Assembly (NCBI GenBank): GCA_030268105.1
Contig: BSDZ01000103.1
Span: forward strand, 1,926,501-1,990,500
Reading direction: 5' to 3'
DNA from: Volvox africanus
Taxonomy: Eukaryota > Chlorophyta > Chlorophyceae > Chlamydomonadales > Volvocaceae
Length of the DNA stretch: 64,000 bases
A program made the position numbers and the translations under genes. The notes under the pieces were generated by a model. The model had not been told where the DNA came from. It saw only the letters and a program-made list of their open reading frames with translations, and ran no database searches. Shown in pieces: positions 1-12,400 of this stretch. Each line of letters starts with the position of its first letter. Positions within the stretch are counted from its first letter, which is position 1.

Positions 1-299
1 AGTACCTGTGTACTTAACTCGATCTAATTCGCATACATACGATATAATCATATATATTCGGCCTGAGCTATTCTAGCATTCCATCTGCAGCCGAGTGATG
101 AACATTGCCCACGGGGTCTGACGGCGATCTACTGATTTGTAAACGAGGATTATTGTAAGTTGAATCTTTCCTTAATCTTGAGTCTTCCGCTGTCACTTTA
201 CTCGCATTGAATCGCCTTGCTGTTCGTAAGCACGGTGCGCACTAGCTAACATTCAGACGTGCAGATTCAGTGCATGATTGAAGAAGGAAGGATATAACA
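1..299 (+). mobile_element. 3' part of a family A LTR, cut by the window edge
   Basis: This matches the last ~297 bp of the LTR at 16501-17302 almost base for base and ends in the family terminus GGATATAACA (usually GGATACAACA). It includes the conserved AAGTAC/GTACTT-type hairpin sequence at its start. The flank from 300 on is not family A internal sequence, so this is either the 3' LTR of a plus-strand element lying left of the window or a solo LTR. Confidence 0.85.
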
Positions 300-459
300 G
301 GCGCATTATTGATACAGCTGGCAGCATGAGACCAAGAAACCCAATTTCATGGATACTTAAATGCATAACTAGCTAAATATATAAAAATTAATATATTTTG
401 ATATATATACAGATATTTATAGCAATATATGTATATATATACATATAGCAATACATATA
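300..459. other. AT-rich spacer, no gene seen
   Basis: Low-complexity TATA-rich DNA between the LTR end and the first compound repeat. I see no ORF, RNA gene or recognisable repeat other than short TATATA runs. Confidence 0.6.
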
Positions 460-876
460 CGTGTTCAGGCACGACTGTTATGGCACGACTAATATGCCCC
501 CGGAGTTCCAGGTCCTACCCCGACTGAGAGCGGGCCAAAGAACCTAAAGTAAAGGGCAGGGTGCCCCCATGTCGATGGACGGTGACGACCCCAATTAAAG
601 TGACCTGCGAGCTGACCAGTAGCGGAGTTGACGCCTTAGTTGATTCGGCAGATTCCGCTGGATGCTGGTGGTGGGTGCTGAACCTGGGAAAACCACTGAT
701 TTCGGAGAAGTCGGCATGGGAGACTGGATGAGGGTGCCCCGAAACACCGGGGAAGGTAGGGACTGCCAGGTTAGTGGCCATGGGTGATGTACCCCCCTAT
801 CCTACACACATATACATATATCTACATATATCTACATATAGCAATACATATATATATCTAGAGAGAGAGAGAGAGC
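460..876 (+). repeat. compound repeat, copy 1
   Basis: The unit starts with CGTGTTCAGGCACGACTG and runs about 345 bp to CTATCCTAC at 805. The same block recurs from about 1617 (5' truncated) and from 6873. Here it is followed by a degenerate TATACA/TCTACA tract and a short GA run (806-876) instead of the pure (CATACA)n of the other copies, and it lacks the 95-bp right flank. It could be the 3' end or a non-autonomous derivative of a retroelement; no terminal inverted repeats were seen. Confidence 0.7.
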
Positions 877-1301
877 AATGCATTAATTATGTTCCCATAT
901 TGTCTTACTAGGTCGCCTAGACCAACACATTGATGATAATCAAACCGTAATACAACACAGAAGACCGGATGATGCGGGATGTTGTATGACTGCCTTACTG
1001 ATTACCGACCTGCCCGTCATGCATGGTCATCCATCGGACATGCTTTGTAAGAACGGGCAGCATCCATCCAAGCGATGCAAGCTGGAAGGCATCCGACGAG
1101 AGGATGGAGGGATGCAGTAGTGTTGTTGCACACACATGTGTATGCACACACCGCAGCAGTGGCATTGATACGGATACTAGCAGAGGGATGGGATAGTAGC
1201 AGAGCGCCTTACTGTATGTGTATGTCTGTATGGCTGGGTGCCCAAGGGGAAGGTCCGGTGAAGCAAGGAAACATGGAACAGAACAGAGTCATCGAGGACA
1301 G
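877..1301. other. single-copy spacer, no gene seen
   Basis: Not repeated elsewhere in the window. It holds only short overlapping ORFs without recognisable domains. It is the downstream (3') side of the minus-strand tRNA pair. Confidence 0.5.
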
Positions 1302-1305
1302 AAAA
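1302..1305 (-). terminator. candidate RNA polymerase III terminator
   Basis: AAAA on the plus strand gives a T4 tract on the minus strand, about 40 nt downstream of the tRNA-Ala 3' end. It is the first such run after the gene. T4 is the minimal Pol III stop signal, so this is plausible rather than certain. Confidence 0.4.
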
Positions 1306-1343
1306 GACTCAACAAGGACTCCAAACCAGAGGTGGACATTATC

Positions 1344-1443
1344 TGGAGTCGGAGGGCATCGATCCCCCTACCTCCCGCACATTGTCCTGCGGCGCTCAGC
1401 TTCGCATGCTAAGCGGGCGCTCTACCATTTGAGCTACGACCCC
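1344..1443 (-). tRNA. tRNA-Ala(AGC) with a 27-nt intron
   Basis: Read on the minus strand, the acceptor arm GGGGTCG pairs with CGACTCC (one G-U) and is followed by discriminator A. The D arm is TAGCTCAAATGGTAGAGC. The anticodon stem CCCGC/GCGGG encloses TTAGCA + T with anticodon AGC, and the T arm is GGGGG-ATCGATG-CCCTC. A 27-nt insert sits between positions 37 and 38, the canonical site for nuclear tRNA introns; removing it leaves a 73-nt tRNA. The gene lies only 9 nt downstream of tRNA-Asn on the same strand, so the two may form one Pol III transcript. Confidence 0.92.
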
Positions 1444-1452
1444 TCACATCCG

Positions 1453-1525
1453 CGCTCGATGACAGGTTCGAACTGTCGACCTTACGGTTAACAGCCGTAC
1501 GCTCTACCGAATGGGCTAACCGAGC
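1453..1525 (-). tRNA. tRNA-Asn(GTT)
   Basis: A 73-nt intronless cloverleaf on the minus strand. Acceptor GCTCGGT pairs with ATCGAGC and the discriminator is G. The anticodon stem-loop TACGG-CTGTTAA-CCGTA gives anticodon GTT, and the T arm is GACAG-TTCGAAC-CTGTC. The D arm follows the internal A-box pattern. No CCA is encoded, as expected for a eukaryotic nuclear gene. It is upstream of tRNA-Ala with a 9-nt gap. Confidence 0.93.
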
Positions 1526-1581
1526 TTTTCTCGGAGCTGTTCAGATGATGTCCCCGACCGCAGCCAATCTATATTCAGCCC

Positions 1582-1614
1582 CACACATACACATACACAT
1601 ACACATACACATAA
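1582..1614 (+). repeat. short (CATACA)n microsatellite
   Basis: About five hexamer units lying directly before the truncated second compound repeat. The same hexamer forms the core of the compound repeat, so this may be the remnant of another copy. Confidence 0.8.
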
Positions 1615-1892
1615 AGACCAAAGACCCTAAAGTAAAGGGCAGGGTGCCCCCATGTCAATGGACGGTGACGACCCCAATTAAAGTGACCTGCGAGCTGACC
1701 AGTAGCGGAGTTGACGCCTTAGTTGATTCGGCAGATTCCGCTGGATGCTGGTGGTGGGTGCTGAACCTGGGAAAACCACTGATTTCGGAGAAGTTGGCGT
1801 GGGAGACTGGATGAGGGTGCCCCGAATTACCGGGGAAGGTAGGGACTGCCAGGTTAGTGGCCATGGGTGATGTACCCCCCTATCCTATAAAC

Positions 1893-1971
<79 letters not shown>

Positions 1972-2073
1972 TACACCACACCAACGAAAAGCCATGCCAC
2001 CCACGCACAGAAATCCTGCGTGCATGTGAAAACTGGTGCAAAGCCTGCCTCACCATGTATAAGCTGGTAACTG
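1615..2073 (+). repeat. compound repeat, copy 2, with (CATACA)n core at 1890-1976
   Basis: The left block is 5' truncated (starts near 1617) and otherwise matches copy 1. It is followed by about 14 hexamer units and then the right flank, from CCAACGAAAAGCC to AAGCTGGTAACTG, that is also present in copy 3. A hairpin CACGCA/TGCGTG lies in the right flank. The microsatellite is thus an internal part of a defined repeat, not a random neighbour. It ends about 110 bp before the LINE reading frame. Confidence 0.75.
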
Positions 2074-2189
2074 GGATTTGAAATAAATATGATTTTTGAC
2101 GTAATTTCTTGAAGTTGGTAAAATAGGATTTGAAGATATATAACATAAAAGCGTCCAATAACAACAAGGCAAGCTGCTGAAATTTGAAA

Positions 2190-3768
2190 ATGGTAAGTCA
2201 GCGAAAGGTGAGGCGAAAGACTGCACTCTGTCGCGTTCTGCTATGCCTAACACTCTGCAAGCTGATAACAGCGTTCTGTGACAGCCTGGCTCCGGAAGCG
2301 GAGGAACCCGTGGTTTCCTGTCACCCCCCCTCGTCAATCGACAAACGGGATCGTATGTGCAGGAACGTGCCACATAAGGGACGCGCTTACCGGAGGGGTC
2401 ACGAAATCGGGGAAGCCCAGGCTTCACCATCAACTGAGACCAAGCAAAAGGCCGTAAATGTGTATTCCTACTTCTCAGAGTCAGCTCGTGAAGACCAGGA
2501 TATGGGTCTGAAGGGAGACCATCGAGCACAGGACCTCAGCCAGAGCAACTCTTGCCCAGCAGATGACGACTTCTGTGAAAAAGCATTCCACAGACATGAT
2601 GATTCTCTAAGATACGTTACAAACAGAACCTGTGGAAGGACGCCTGAAACAGACTACTCTTCACGAGGAGCAGCTTCTGACTGTATAACACACTCAACAA
2701 GGGAAAGTGGGAACGTCAGTGAACCCAGTGCCCAGCGCCCAAGACTGTCGACCACCCCCGTAAGAAACACCACACTCTCACACCCGGAAAACGCAAACCC
2801 CTCAGAAAGCCGCAATATAACAAACCACAGGTACATGCACATCGTCACTCACAACGTGCGAGGACTGGGGACGAACTTCCTCAGTACACTGTGTAATGTG
2901 CGGACATGGGATGCCGATATCATTGTTCTAACCGAAACTAAAACCAGCAACCGCACTGGATAGATGAAAGACGCCCTACACAAAGAGCCGCAGGGATACA
3001 GACTTTACTGCAGTTCGAAACCACGTAACTCTGGCAAGGAACGCCTCACATCAGGTGTCGCAATTGCGATCGGTGCCTGTTACACCCGTGCAGGACAAGT
3101 GACACACATACCACCGCCGCTCCCGCTACATGGGCACCTGTGCCAATGCAAGATCTCCACGTCAGCAAGTACCCCCCTACACGTGCTGGGCATCTACTGT
3201 CCGGAAGACACCTTAGTCCGAACCAACATATATGCGCACTGCCAGACAGTTCTAAGACAGGCCAAGAATAACGGGGAACATGTAATCCTGGCCGGAGACT
3301 TTAATGCCGTCCTGAACCCTGATGACCGCAGCACAGGCCTGCTTGACACAGCAGACCGACTACACCTCAAATTCATCACCGATAACATGCTCACACCGGT
3401 GCCTGAAAACCGCTCCCCCCACCACCCGTCCTTCAAACAATCGACCAAGGAACGCTGTACACACCAAAGCCGAATAGACGATATCCTGATGTGCCCCGCT
3501 CTACACGAGAGCATAGAAGCGGGGACACCTGCAAACGGGAACACACCACAAGCGTACTGCACTGTCTCTGTCGCCGGAGGAAACTTCGACCATAACCCCG
3601 TACATGTCCGCCTGCCCACCGACGCTATCCGCCTGTGGGACGCCAAGAGACCGGTGACCCCAAAGAACCAAGACGGAGACGGGGTCCGAATTAAATGGAA
3701 AAACGTGATACTACCGGTTCCGAACACCACAATCCGTGCAGCGCAATCAAAGATGGATGCCTCGCTCA
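2190..3768 (+). pseudogene. LINE (non-LTR retrotransposon) AP-type endonuclease fragment
   Basis: One reading frame from ATG 2190, interrupted by a single in-frame TAG at 2961-2963. The N-terminal ~210 residues are not recognised. The rest is an exonuclease-endonuclease-phosphatase fold: HNVRGLGT (metal-binding Asn), ADIIVLTETK (catalytic Glu), [20 protein letters not shown], and FDHNPVHV (the usual SDH motif with Phe for Ser). In LINEs this domain nicks target DNA for target-primed reverse transcription. Sequence stops being LINE-like near 3768, where antisense gypsy pol begins, so RT and the 3' end are missing. That is the reverse of normal 5' truncation, so a rearrangement after insertion is likely. 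Confidence 0.8.
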
Positions 3769-3769
3769 C

Positions 3770-5564
3770 GTCGAGCACATCGAGCACGAGCCGTAGATGC
3801 TCCAAGTGCTCCTCGCGTGTCTTGGAATAAACCAAGATGTCATCCAGATAGCAAACAACGAACCTGTCGATAAACGGCCTAAACATGCGGTCCATGACCG
3901 CCTGAAACGTCGCAGGGGCATTGGTCAACCCAAACGATAGGACCATATACTCGAAGTGACCGAAGGAAGTCCAAAAAGTGGTTTTCGGAATATCAGAGGC
4001 AGCGATGCGAATCTGATTATAGCCCTGTTGCAAGTCAATCGAGGAAAAATAAGCCGAGCCCTTCAGCTTATCCAACAGGTCGTCAACGCGTGGCAAAGGG
4101 TAGCGATTTTTCACCGTGCTCGCATTTAACCCCCGGTAATCGATGCACATGCGCAAGGTCCCATCCTTCTTACCGACAAACAAAATCGGTGCAGAATACG
4201 GGGATGTGCTGGGGCGTATCATACCCTTTGCGAGCAAATCCGTCACCTGGCGCTTCACCTCATCCAGCTCCAATGGACTCAACCTGTACATTTGCCGGGC
4301 CACAGGCTGCACTCCAGGCATGAGAGGGATTGTGTGATCAACAGGACGCATAGGTGGCAGGCCGGGGATATCTTTGAAGACGTCCTCATACTGCGACAGT
4401 AGGGCCTCAACCTCAGGATCCACAGAAGTCTGCGCGGTGGTGGCAATGCAGCCCACCCGTGGCCTCAAAAGCAGTCCATGGGCACCCTTCCATAACAAAC
4501 GGACAGCTTCCTTACGCCCGACTAGCTCCGGCTCGATTCGCGCGGCCATTGCGGTCACAGCGAAATTAACCATAGGCACCGCCTCAGCTTTGCCCCCCTC
4601 AGGTGTGACATGTTCGAACGACAGGAAAGGTACCTTAATCGACAGAGTACCCTTGCACATATGCAGGGTTGCGGCCTCCTTGTCGATGTGCGCGCGGTAC
4701 TGTCGTAATGTCGCAGACCCCATTATGTATGGTGCAGTCTCTGCTAATCCCTGCAGCACGTACGGCCGGGTCACAACACGCAAAGGGCCTAACGATAGGC
4801 TAAGGGTGATCCTGCCCACGATGGGATGCTTACCCCCGTCAGCAAGGGTAACCTGTGGACAATCAGACGACTCTGGGGTCAACCCCAGCGCATTCACCTC
4901 TGCGGCAGAGATGAAGTCGTCGCTGGCACCAATGTCAACGAGTGCCTTCAGAGTACGGCCGTTTAAACTGATCTGAACCACCGGGACACGGTTATCTACG
5001 AGCGACTGCCCAGCAGATAACGTCAGTGCACTTAAGGCGGGTCCGTAACCAACGGCACCCCCATCAGGAGCTTCGTACCAAACGTCAACCGAGTAGGATA
5101 GGCATGGCCACGGAGCCAGTGTACCCTCCCAATCCACACCATTAAACAAAACGGTGCCCGGCTCGAACCGGTGGACACACCGCATACCCCTTAACGATGC
5201 CTCTGCCTTGCGCCGACAGAAAGCGGGGAGTAATACACATGCGGCGGAGCCTGGATATTGACGCCTACAACTCCTGTATACGGCCAACTGTTCCGACATC
5301 GCACGCATAGACGAGGGGATGAACAAAACCACGTGGTTTGACAGACGACAGGGGACGGCGTGGTGTAAACAGGTTACACAGCAGATCGAAGCAGAGAAGT
5401 CCCGTGCGTCCGTCAAGCGTGATGCGTCGCGCAATGACTCGCTCGATGTGTCCAAGTACGCAAGGCAACAATGCCTTCACGGCTGGCCGTAAGGATGACC
5501 ACCGACCACGTGTTAGTTCAGAAATCCCGGGTGGTGCCCCCTCCGCAGGAACCCGGGCAAACCC
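3770..5564 (-). pseudogene. B-old pol: Dam-like domain, protease and RT (broken)
   Basis: Follows gag in the same frame after UAG (5567-5565). An ~8-bp deletion near 5340 relative to B1 shifts the frame inside the Dam-like domain. The protease motif reads VDIGASDDF where B1 has VDTGASDDF, so the catalytic D-T/S-G is damaged. RT is present through [11 protein letters not shown] and ends at LRLVLDV; RNase H, integrase and chromodomain are absent. The LINE junction is at ~3770. Confidence 0.8.
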
Positions 5565-6646
5565 CTATTTCGGCTGAGGTACAAACGGCGGCAGCAACGG
5601 GCAATCCTTGGTAGGATGGCTCTCCGCGCACCGTAGACAAACATTGGCAGCTTTCCGACGCTCGAACTCGGAATGATTGCAATTCCATTTTGGCATCAAC
5701 AAGTCATCCGTGCGAGTCCGCTTTGCATTGGGGTCAGGGCGCTGTGCGGCTGCCGGCGACGGCGCACCCCCACGCTTCCTGCCCTTAGCTGGGTCCGAGC
5801 TCGGACCTGCTCCTCCTGACCCGTGGATACCTGAGCTAGCGCCCCCCGCGCCTTGCGTTGCCGGTTGCTGCATCGCGTCGCGGCAGTAGGCGAGGGGCGG
5901 GTTGCTCCAAGTTCCTGGTCTAGAGCTACAGCTTCCCCAAGCGGATCCTGCACTTGCACGGCATTTGCACGAGGGGCAGACTTGACGTCTTCTTCACCGG
6001 CAAGGAGTCGTATCTCCGTACCCTTAGCAAATGTGACCAAGGCATTGTACGACTTGAACGGCACCCCAGACAAGTCAGTAGCGCACCATTTAGCCAAAAG
6101 TTTCGTCAGGCCTCGCTTAAACCAAAAGACATGCTCGGTCTCGGTGAGGTCAGCAATGGGGGTCACTAGTGCTTCGAAGCGTGACTGGTACGCAGGTACA
6201 TTTTCACCCCGACGCATGTGATAGGTACCGGCTGCCAAAACCTTGCGAGCCTCCACATCACGTGCTTGCACCTCAGTAGCGAACCGTGCGAGCAGAGCGG
6301 AAATCAACTCGTCAAAAGTATATTCGATCCGGGCGGTGGTCCATTCGCCATACCAGTCCTTCGCTGAGCCCTCGAGGGTGTTACCAACGAAGAGACACCT
6401 GATACCATCATTATCGCCACCATGAACAGCCTGGAGATACTTTTTAGCGTCACGCATGTACGCACAAGTTGCATCGGCTATGCTATGCCCTGGTGTCTTG
6501 TCGGTCAGCGAAATATTGAGCCTAGGAACGGGAATCGACAATCTCATCAACTCAGGGATGGCATCGTGCCCTTGCGCTTGAGGTAACGGCAGTACCCTAG
6601 GTTTGCGTAATGGAAGCCGACTTCTATCGCAAAGGCAAGAGTACAA
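5565..6646 (-). pseudogene. B-old gag, frameshifted
   Basis: Capsid region (from SIPVPRLNISLTDK through FRALVTPIADL-like text to EIRLLAGEEDVK) in one frame and the C-terminal linker plus zinc knuckle CLRCAESHPTKDC in another, with a frameshift near 5850. The N-terminal part is shortened by a deletion between two AGGGT direct repeats that removes most of what in B1 is the second leader intron. It ends at UAG 5567-5565 and is followed by the conserved hairpin arms at 5551-5557 and 5526-5532. Confidence 0.75.
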
Positions 6647-6872
6647 AACGATTCGGTGAGCCTACCGACAGTACTCTTGAGGAGATTTAGCAAAGTCAGC
6701 AGGTACTTGCCCAGCTGAGTCTTAATCTCCATAGTTTGGGCGATAAGAGTCGCCAACTGGTCCGGACGAAAACCGGTCTCAGTCGTCACGGCAAGCAATG
6801 CCGGAGCGCTGAGATTACCTGCGACTCAGAGGGTACACTTACACAACAAGTGCAGCAATCTAAAAAAAAGCA
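6647..6872 (-). other. B-old leader, second-exon homology
   Basis: Homologous to exon 2 of B1 and B2 gag (PDQLATLIAQT... LLKSTVG, about 6660-6820) including the donor-like TCG|GTAGGC and the acceptor-like CGCAG|GTAAT at its start. The copy stops at about 6872, where the compound repeat begins. Confidence 0.6.
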
Positions 6873-7423
<551 letters not shown>

Positions 7424-7539
7424 ACCCCACCTAACACCAGTGAGCGCAGTAGTATAGTACGGACTTGCTCAAAGAAAGAACCTACTTCCGATTTGACACA
7501 AAGAGACAGTTAGGCAACGAACCTGTCTCAATATCAATT
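7424..7539 (-). other. B-old leader with decayed primer-binding site
   Basis: 7424-7463 is unrecognised. From 7464 the sequence matches the B1 leader beside the LTR. The PBS reads TGATATTGAGAC on the minus strand where intact copies have TGGTATCGAGAC, so it is mutated at two positions. Confidence 0.65.
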
Positions 7540-8373
7540 TGTTGTACCTCTCCTTCGGGTTTGCTCATAAGTATCTGCGCGTCTGAAGGCTTTCGACACC
7601 GATGCGCGAGCACTTGCAAGTACAGCAAGGCAAGCGAGAGCAAACAGAGACAGCGGAAGACTTCAAGACAAGAAGAGATATAACTTACAATCTTACAGAC
7701 CGAAGTGATGCAATGGACGAGATCGCCGTCAGCGCCGGAAGCAAGCAATCATCACGCGGCAGTGATAAGCAAAGTTCAGGCTTAGCTCGGGCTAAGAAGA
7801 ATTGCGATTAGCAGAAATAGTGTAGAACACACGAGTGTTCTCCGGTATCGAATGTCTTGTCTTACTTAGCCGTCCTCGCATCTGTTATACTCGCAGCATC
7901 GCAATGCCGTACGACTCACACTAGGAGGCCGATCCTAAGTGTGACAACCCTACTGCGTATAGGCGATGTCCAAGCATAACGACATATAAGCCTTTCCGGC
8001 ATTCGCATGATGCAAGGGTCCGAATAACGATATTCGGTTGCAAGGCATGTATCGTGACGAGTGCGGCGCTCTCAACATGTGCTGTAATGAAGTAATATTA
8101 TATCAAATAATATTACTTATCGTTTCGTAGCACGAGCATAATGCGCACTTCAATGATTCGGGCTTTCATGCATGCTAGGCGGATTTGCCATGATGCGATG
8201 TCGCGATGGATAATGGTGACATGCCAAATACATATATAAATGTATACGAATACATTTATATCATGCAAGTTCTTTCATATGCATTGATCGTTCATGAGTT
8301 CATCAAAATAGCACTTCGCCTCATAGCGTCGCATCGACCTACGCATCGGTGGGAAACAAACGGTGGCACAACA
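7540..8373 (-). mobile_element. B-old 5' LTR (834 bp)
   Basis: Bounded by TGTTGTACC... and ...GGCACAACA on the plus strand, the family B terminal inverted motif. It is about 10% or more diverged from the B1 LTRs by eye. It carries five perfect hairpins also found in other B LTRs: 7825-7840, 7917-7943, 8020-8037, 8091-8117 and 8237-8258. Confidence 0.85.
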
Positions 8374-8591
8374 GTGAGGCCTTGGGTGCAATTGATTGCT
8401 ACCACCGCGCAGTCTCTTGTGAAAGATTCTGAGGTCGCAGCCCCCTTATTGCCAAATTATACCGATGCATTTGTCATCCTGGGGCTCCCACCTATGTTAC
8501 CTGCTGACCATATGATCCATCTGGTGCCCAAGCACAACCCGTTTCACAACCTATGTACAGGTTGAGCCCGCTAAAGTTGAGCGGACGAAGC
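8374..8591 (+). pseudogene. A1 pol fragment 1 (protease-RT linker)
   Basis: Matches the A2 segment at 32035-32230: linker text PLLPNYTDAFVILGLPPM and MYRLSPLKL, just before RT. It is cut on the left by B-old LTR and on the right by B1 (target duplication GAAGC at 8587-8591 and 16054-16058). It belongs to one element with 16054-16500 and 17303-20440. Confidence 0.8.
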
Positions 8592-9415
8592 TGTTGTACC
8601 TCTCGTTCGCGTTTGCTCATGAGTATCTGCACGTCTGGAGACTATCGACACCGATGCGCGAGCACTTGCAAGTACAGCAAGGCAAGCGAGAGCAAACAGA
8701 GACAGCGGAAGACTTCAAGACGAAGAGAGATATAACTTACGGTCTTACGGATCGGAATGATGCAATGGATGAAATCGCCGTCAGCGCCGGAAGCAAGCAA
8801 TCATCACGCGGCGGTGATTAGCGAAGTTCAGGCTTAGCTCGGGCTAAGTAGAATAGCGTATAGTAATAGTAATGTAGAACACACAAGTGTTCTCCGGTAT
8901 CGAATGTCTTATCTTGCTTAGCCGTCCTCGCATCTGTTATACTCGCAGCATCACAATGCCGTACGATTCACATTAGGAGGCCGATCCTAGATGTGACAAC
9001 CCTACTGCGTCTAGGCGATGTCTACGCATAACAACGTATAAGCCTTTCCGGCATTCGCATGATGCAAGGGTCCGGATAACGATATCTGGTTGCAGGGCAT
9101 GCATCGCGACGAGTGCGGCGCTCTCAACGTGTGCTGTAATGAAGTAATATTATATCAGATAATATTACTTATTGTTTCGTAGCACGAGAATAATGCGCAC
9201 TTCCATGCTTCGGGCTTTCATGCATGCTAGGCGGATTCGCCATGATGCGATGTCGCGATGGATAATGACAACATGCCAAATGCATATATAAATGTATGCG
9301 AATACATTTATATCATGCAGATTCATTCATATGCAATGCGTTCATCACAAAAGCACTTCGCCTCGTAGGATCGCGTCGACCTACGCGTCGGCGGGAAATG
9401 AACCGTAGCACAACA
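8592..9415 (-). mobile_element. B1 3' LTR (824 bp)
   Basis: Plus-strand ends TGTTGTACCTC... and ...GTAGCACAACA. Same length as the 15230-16053 partner. Hairpin 3 here reads CCGGATA/TATCTGG, with one arm mutated relative to its partner. Confidence 0.93.
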
Positions 9416-9420
9416 ATTAT

Positions 9421-9457
9421 CCCCCCTCCCGTATGCAGCGTCCTCGCTGCGTCATAC
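9421..9457 (-). promoter_or_regulatory. B1 polypurine tract and upstream hairpin
   Basis: On the minus strand the run GGGAGGGGGG (9421-9430) lies 5 nt before the 3' LTR and would prime plus-strand DNA. Directly upstream is an inverted repeat, GCAGCG-AGGA-CGCTGC (9435-9450), extended by imperfect outer pairs to 9457. The same hairpin is beside the PPT of A1 and A2. Confidence 0.7.
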
Positions 9458-9474
9458 AGCATCGACTGTAGGGG

Positions 9475-12400
9475 TCATTGGGCTTGCGTGGCACGTTTAC
9501 GGGCTTCTTCGAGCAGGGGTTTCATGCCCTGTGAGAAGTTGCATGCCGGTTCCCATGAGTTGTGCTCGTCGGTATACCCTGTCCACTTAACCAAGTACTC
9601 GTGTACTGTTCGCTTACGTCGGTGTCGGCCCACACGACGCGCGCGATAATCTAACACCCGCTCCACATCGTAAAACTTCTGTTTACCAGCGATCCAGGTC
9701 TCGGGAACTGGTTCTATCGCTGCGGGGGCGTTAGCAGGCTCAGGGACGGGTTCCGTACCACGATACGGACGAACAAGCGATACGTGAAACGTGGGGTGAA
9801 TGGTCATATCAGCGGGCAATGCAAGCTCCACAGCCACATTCCCAACCATGCGCACGACAGGATACGGACCAATCCAGCGAGGTAAGAGTTTTCGGGATCC
9901 GTCGGCCAAGGAACGCAAGTTCTTGGTGCTTAGCAACACGAGTTGCCCTTCCGAAAACGTCACATCCTGCTTAGATTTGTTATAGTATTCCGTCGTTCGT
10001 TGCTGCGCCGCGTCCAAACACGACTTCGCGTCTGTGATTCGGGACATAAAAGACTTGGCAAAAAGTTTAGCAGCAGGCACGTTCACTTCCAACTCACGCC
10101 ACACAGGTAGCGCAGGATGAAACCCGTAGTTAAGAAAGAACGGACTTTTGCCTGTTGAGCGGTTCACAGCGTTGTTAAGCGCGAATTCTGCCGCAGTCAA
10201 ATACGTATCCCAAACGAGTGGTGTGCGACCAGCATAATTGCGCAACATATCACCCAACGTGCGGTTTGTGCGTTCGGTTTGACCATCAGTCTGCGGGTGG
10301 TACGCTGTGCTCAGGTTGACACGCATGCCAACTAGCTTGCAGAGCGCTTCCCAAAACTTAGACGTGAACTGTCCTCCGCGGTCCGAGATCACATTTTTGG
10401 GAATCCCGTGTAACCGAACCACATTATCGAAAAACAAACGTGCGGTTTGTTCAGCCGTGCAGGATGATGTGCATGGTGCTAGGTGAACCATCTTAGTCAG
10501 ACGATCGACCATTACGAACACCGCATCGTATCCCCCCTCAGTTTTGGGCAGCGCGACTACGAAGTCCATGGAAACACTTTCCCAAGGCGCATCTGGGACA
10601 GGCAATGGTTGCAACAACCCATGGCCCTTACCGGACAAAGCCTTATTGCGCTGGCACAGACTGCATGTCTGGACGAAGTTCGCCGCATCCTTAGCCAAAC
10701 GAGGCCACCAAAAGGAACGTTGCACCAAGTCGATCAATCGCTTGCTACCAGGGTGTCCTGCTAACGGGTCCTCGTGGAACCGCGCAAGGATGTCGTAGCG
10801 TAGCGCGTCGTCGTTCGGAACGACGATTTGCGTAGCTGCACCCTCCGTCCGTAGCCAAAGGCCATTCTGCTTGCGAAGGTTTTCTACATTAGCTGGGTCC
10901 GCGAACCAGGCGTCTGCGTTGTAGGCAACCTTCAACCGCTCCGCGAGGTCCGTCGCGATCGGAACCTCCTCGCTACGCGGCCGCACGACGGGCGCTGCCA
11001 AAATTGCAGCGTGTAGCGACGGATGTCGACTGAGAGCATCGGCAATATTCAATTTACCAGAAATATACTCCCAGGTGCAGTTGAACCTAGCTAGATATTC
11101 CATCCACCTAGCTTGACGGCGGTTCAACGTTGGAACGCTTTGCAAAAACGTTAGGGGCTTATGGTCAGTCTTTAAAGTAAACGGGCGTCCCTCGAGGTAA
11201 CAGCGCCATTCCTTTAAAGCATGCAGCACGGCCAGAAGCTCCTGTTCCCCGGTGGTGTAGCGAATCTCCGCACCAGAAAACTTCTTACTCGTGAAGGCGA
11301 TCGGTCGCCCTTCCTGTAACAATACAGCGCCGCTTCCAAATATTGAGGCATCAGACACTACCTCAACACGAAATGGCAACGAGTAATCAGGGAATGCAAG
11401 GGTGACATCTTCGGCAACGATTCGTTTGAGCTCTTCGAATGCCCGCTGGCATTGCGACGTCCACGACTCGAGCGAAACGAAAACGCCTTTGCGAGTTAAG
11501 TTAGTAAGCGGGGCCGCAATGATGGAATATTTTTCAATGAACTTTCGGAAATAATTGGTCAAGCCAAGGAACTTACGCAGCTCCGTGAGGTTCTGAGGCG
11601 CAGGCCAATCGCGAACCACGGCGACCTTCCGCGGGTCCATCTTCACACCGGTGGCCGACACAATGTGACCCAAATATTCCACCTGAGGCTGCGCCCAAAA
11701 GCATTTGGCGCGTTTAGCAAACAATTGCTCCCGCCTCATAACGTCGAGCACGAGCCGCAAATGCTCCAAGTGCTCCTCGCGCGTCTTAGAATATACCAAG
11801 ATGTCATCCAGGTAGCAAACAACGAACCTGTCGATAAACGGCCTAAACATTCGGTCCATAACCGCCTGAAACGTCGCAGGGGCATTAGTCAAACCAAACG
11901 ATAGGACCGTATACTCAAAGTGACCGAAGGGCGTCCGAAAAGCGGTTTTCGGGATATCAGAGGCAGCGATGCGAATCTGATTGTAGCCCTGTTGTAAGTC
12001 AATTGAGGAAAAATAAGCCGAGCCCTTCAGCTTATCCAACAGGTCGTCCACGCGTGGCAAAGGGTAGCGATTTTTCACCGTATTCGCATTTAACCCCCGG
12101 TAATCGATGCACATGCGCAAGGTCCCATCCTTCTTACCGACAAACAAAATCGGTGCAGAATACGGGGATGTGCTGGGGCGTATCATACCCTTCGCGAGCA
12201 AATCCGTCACCTGGCGCTTCACCTCGTCCAGCTCCAATGGACTCAACCTGTACATTGGCCGGGCCGTAGGCTGCGCTCCAGGCATGAGAGGGATTGTGTG
12301 ATCAACAGGACGCATAGGTGGTAGGCCGGGGATATCTTTAAAGACGTTCTCATACTGCGACAGTAGGGCCTCAACCTCAGGATCCGCAGAAATCTGCGCG

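Noticed and set aside
2184..2200. ATG|GTAAGT at the LINE start as a splice donor
   Set aside because: It matches the consensus, but no acceptor, homologous copy or frame evidence supports it.
5780..6700. Deletion in the B-old leader as another splice event
   Set aside because: The boundaries lie in AGGGT direct repeats and do not fit GT-AG in any alignment.
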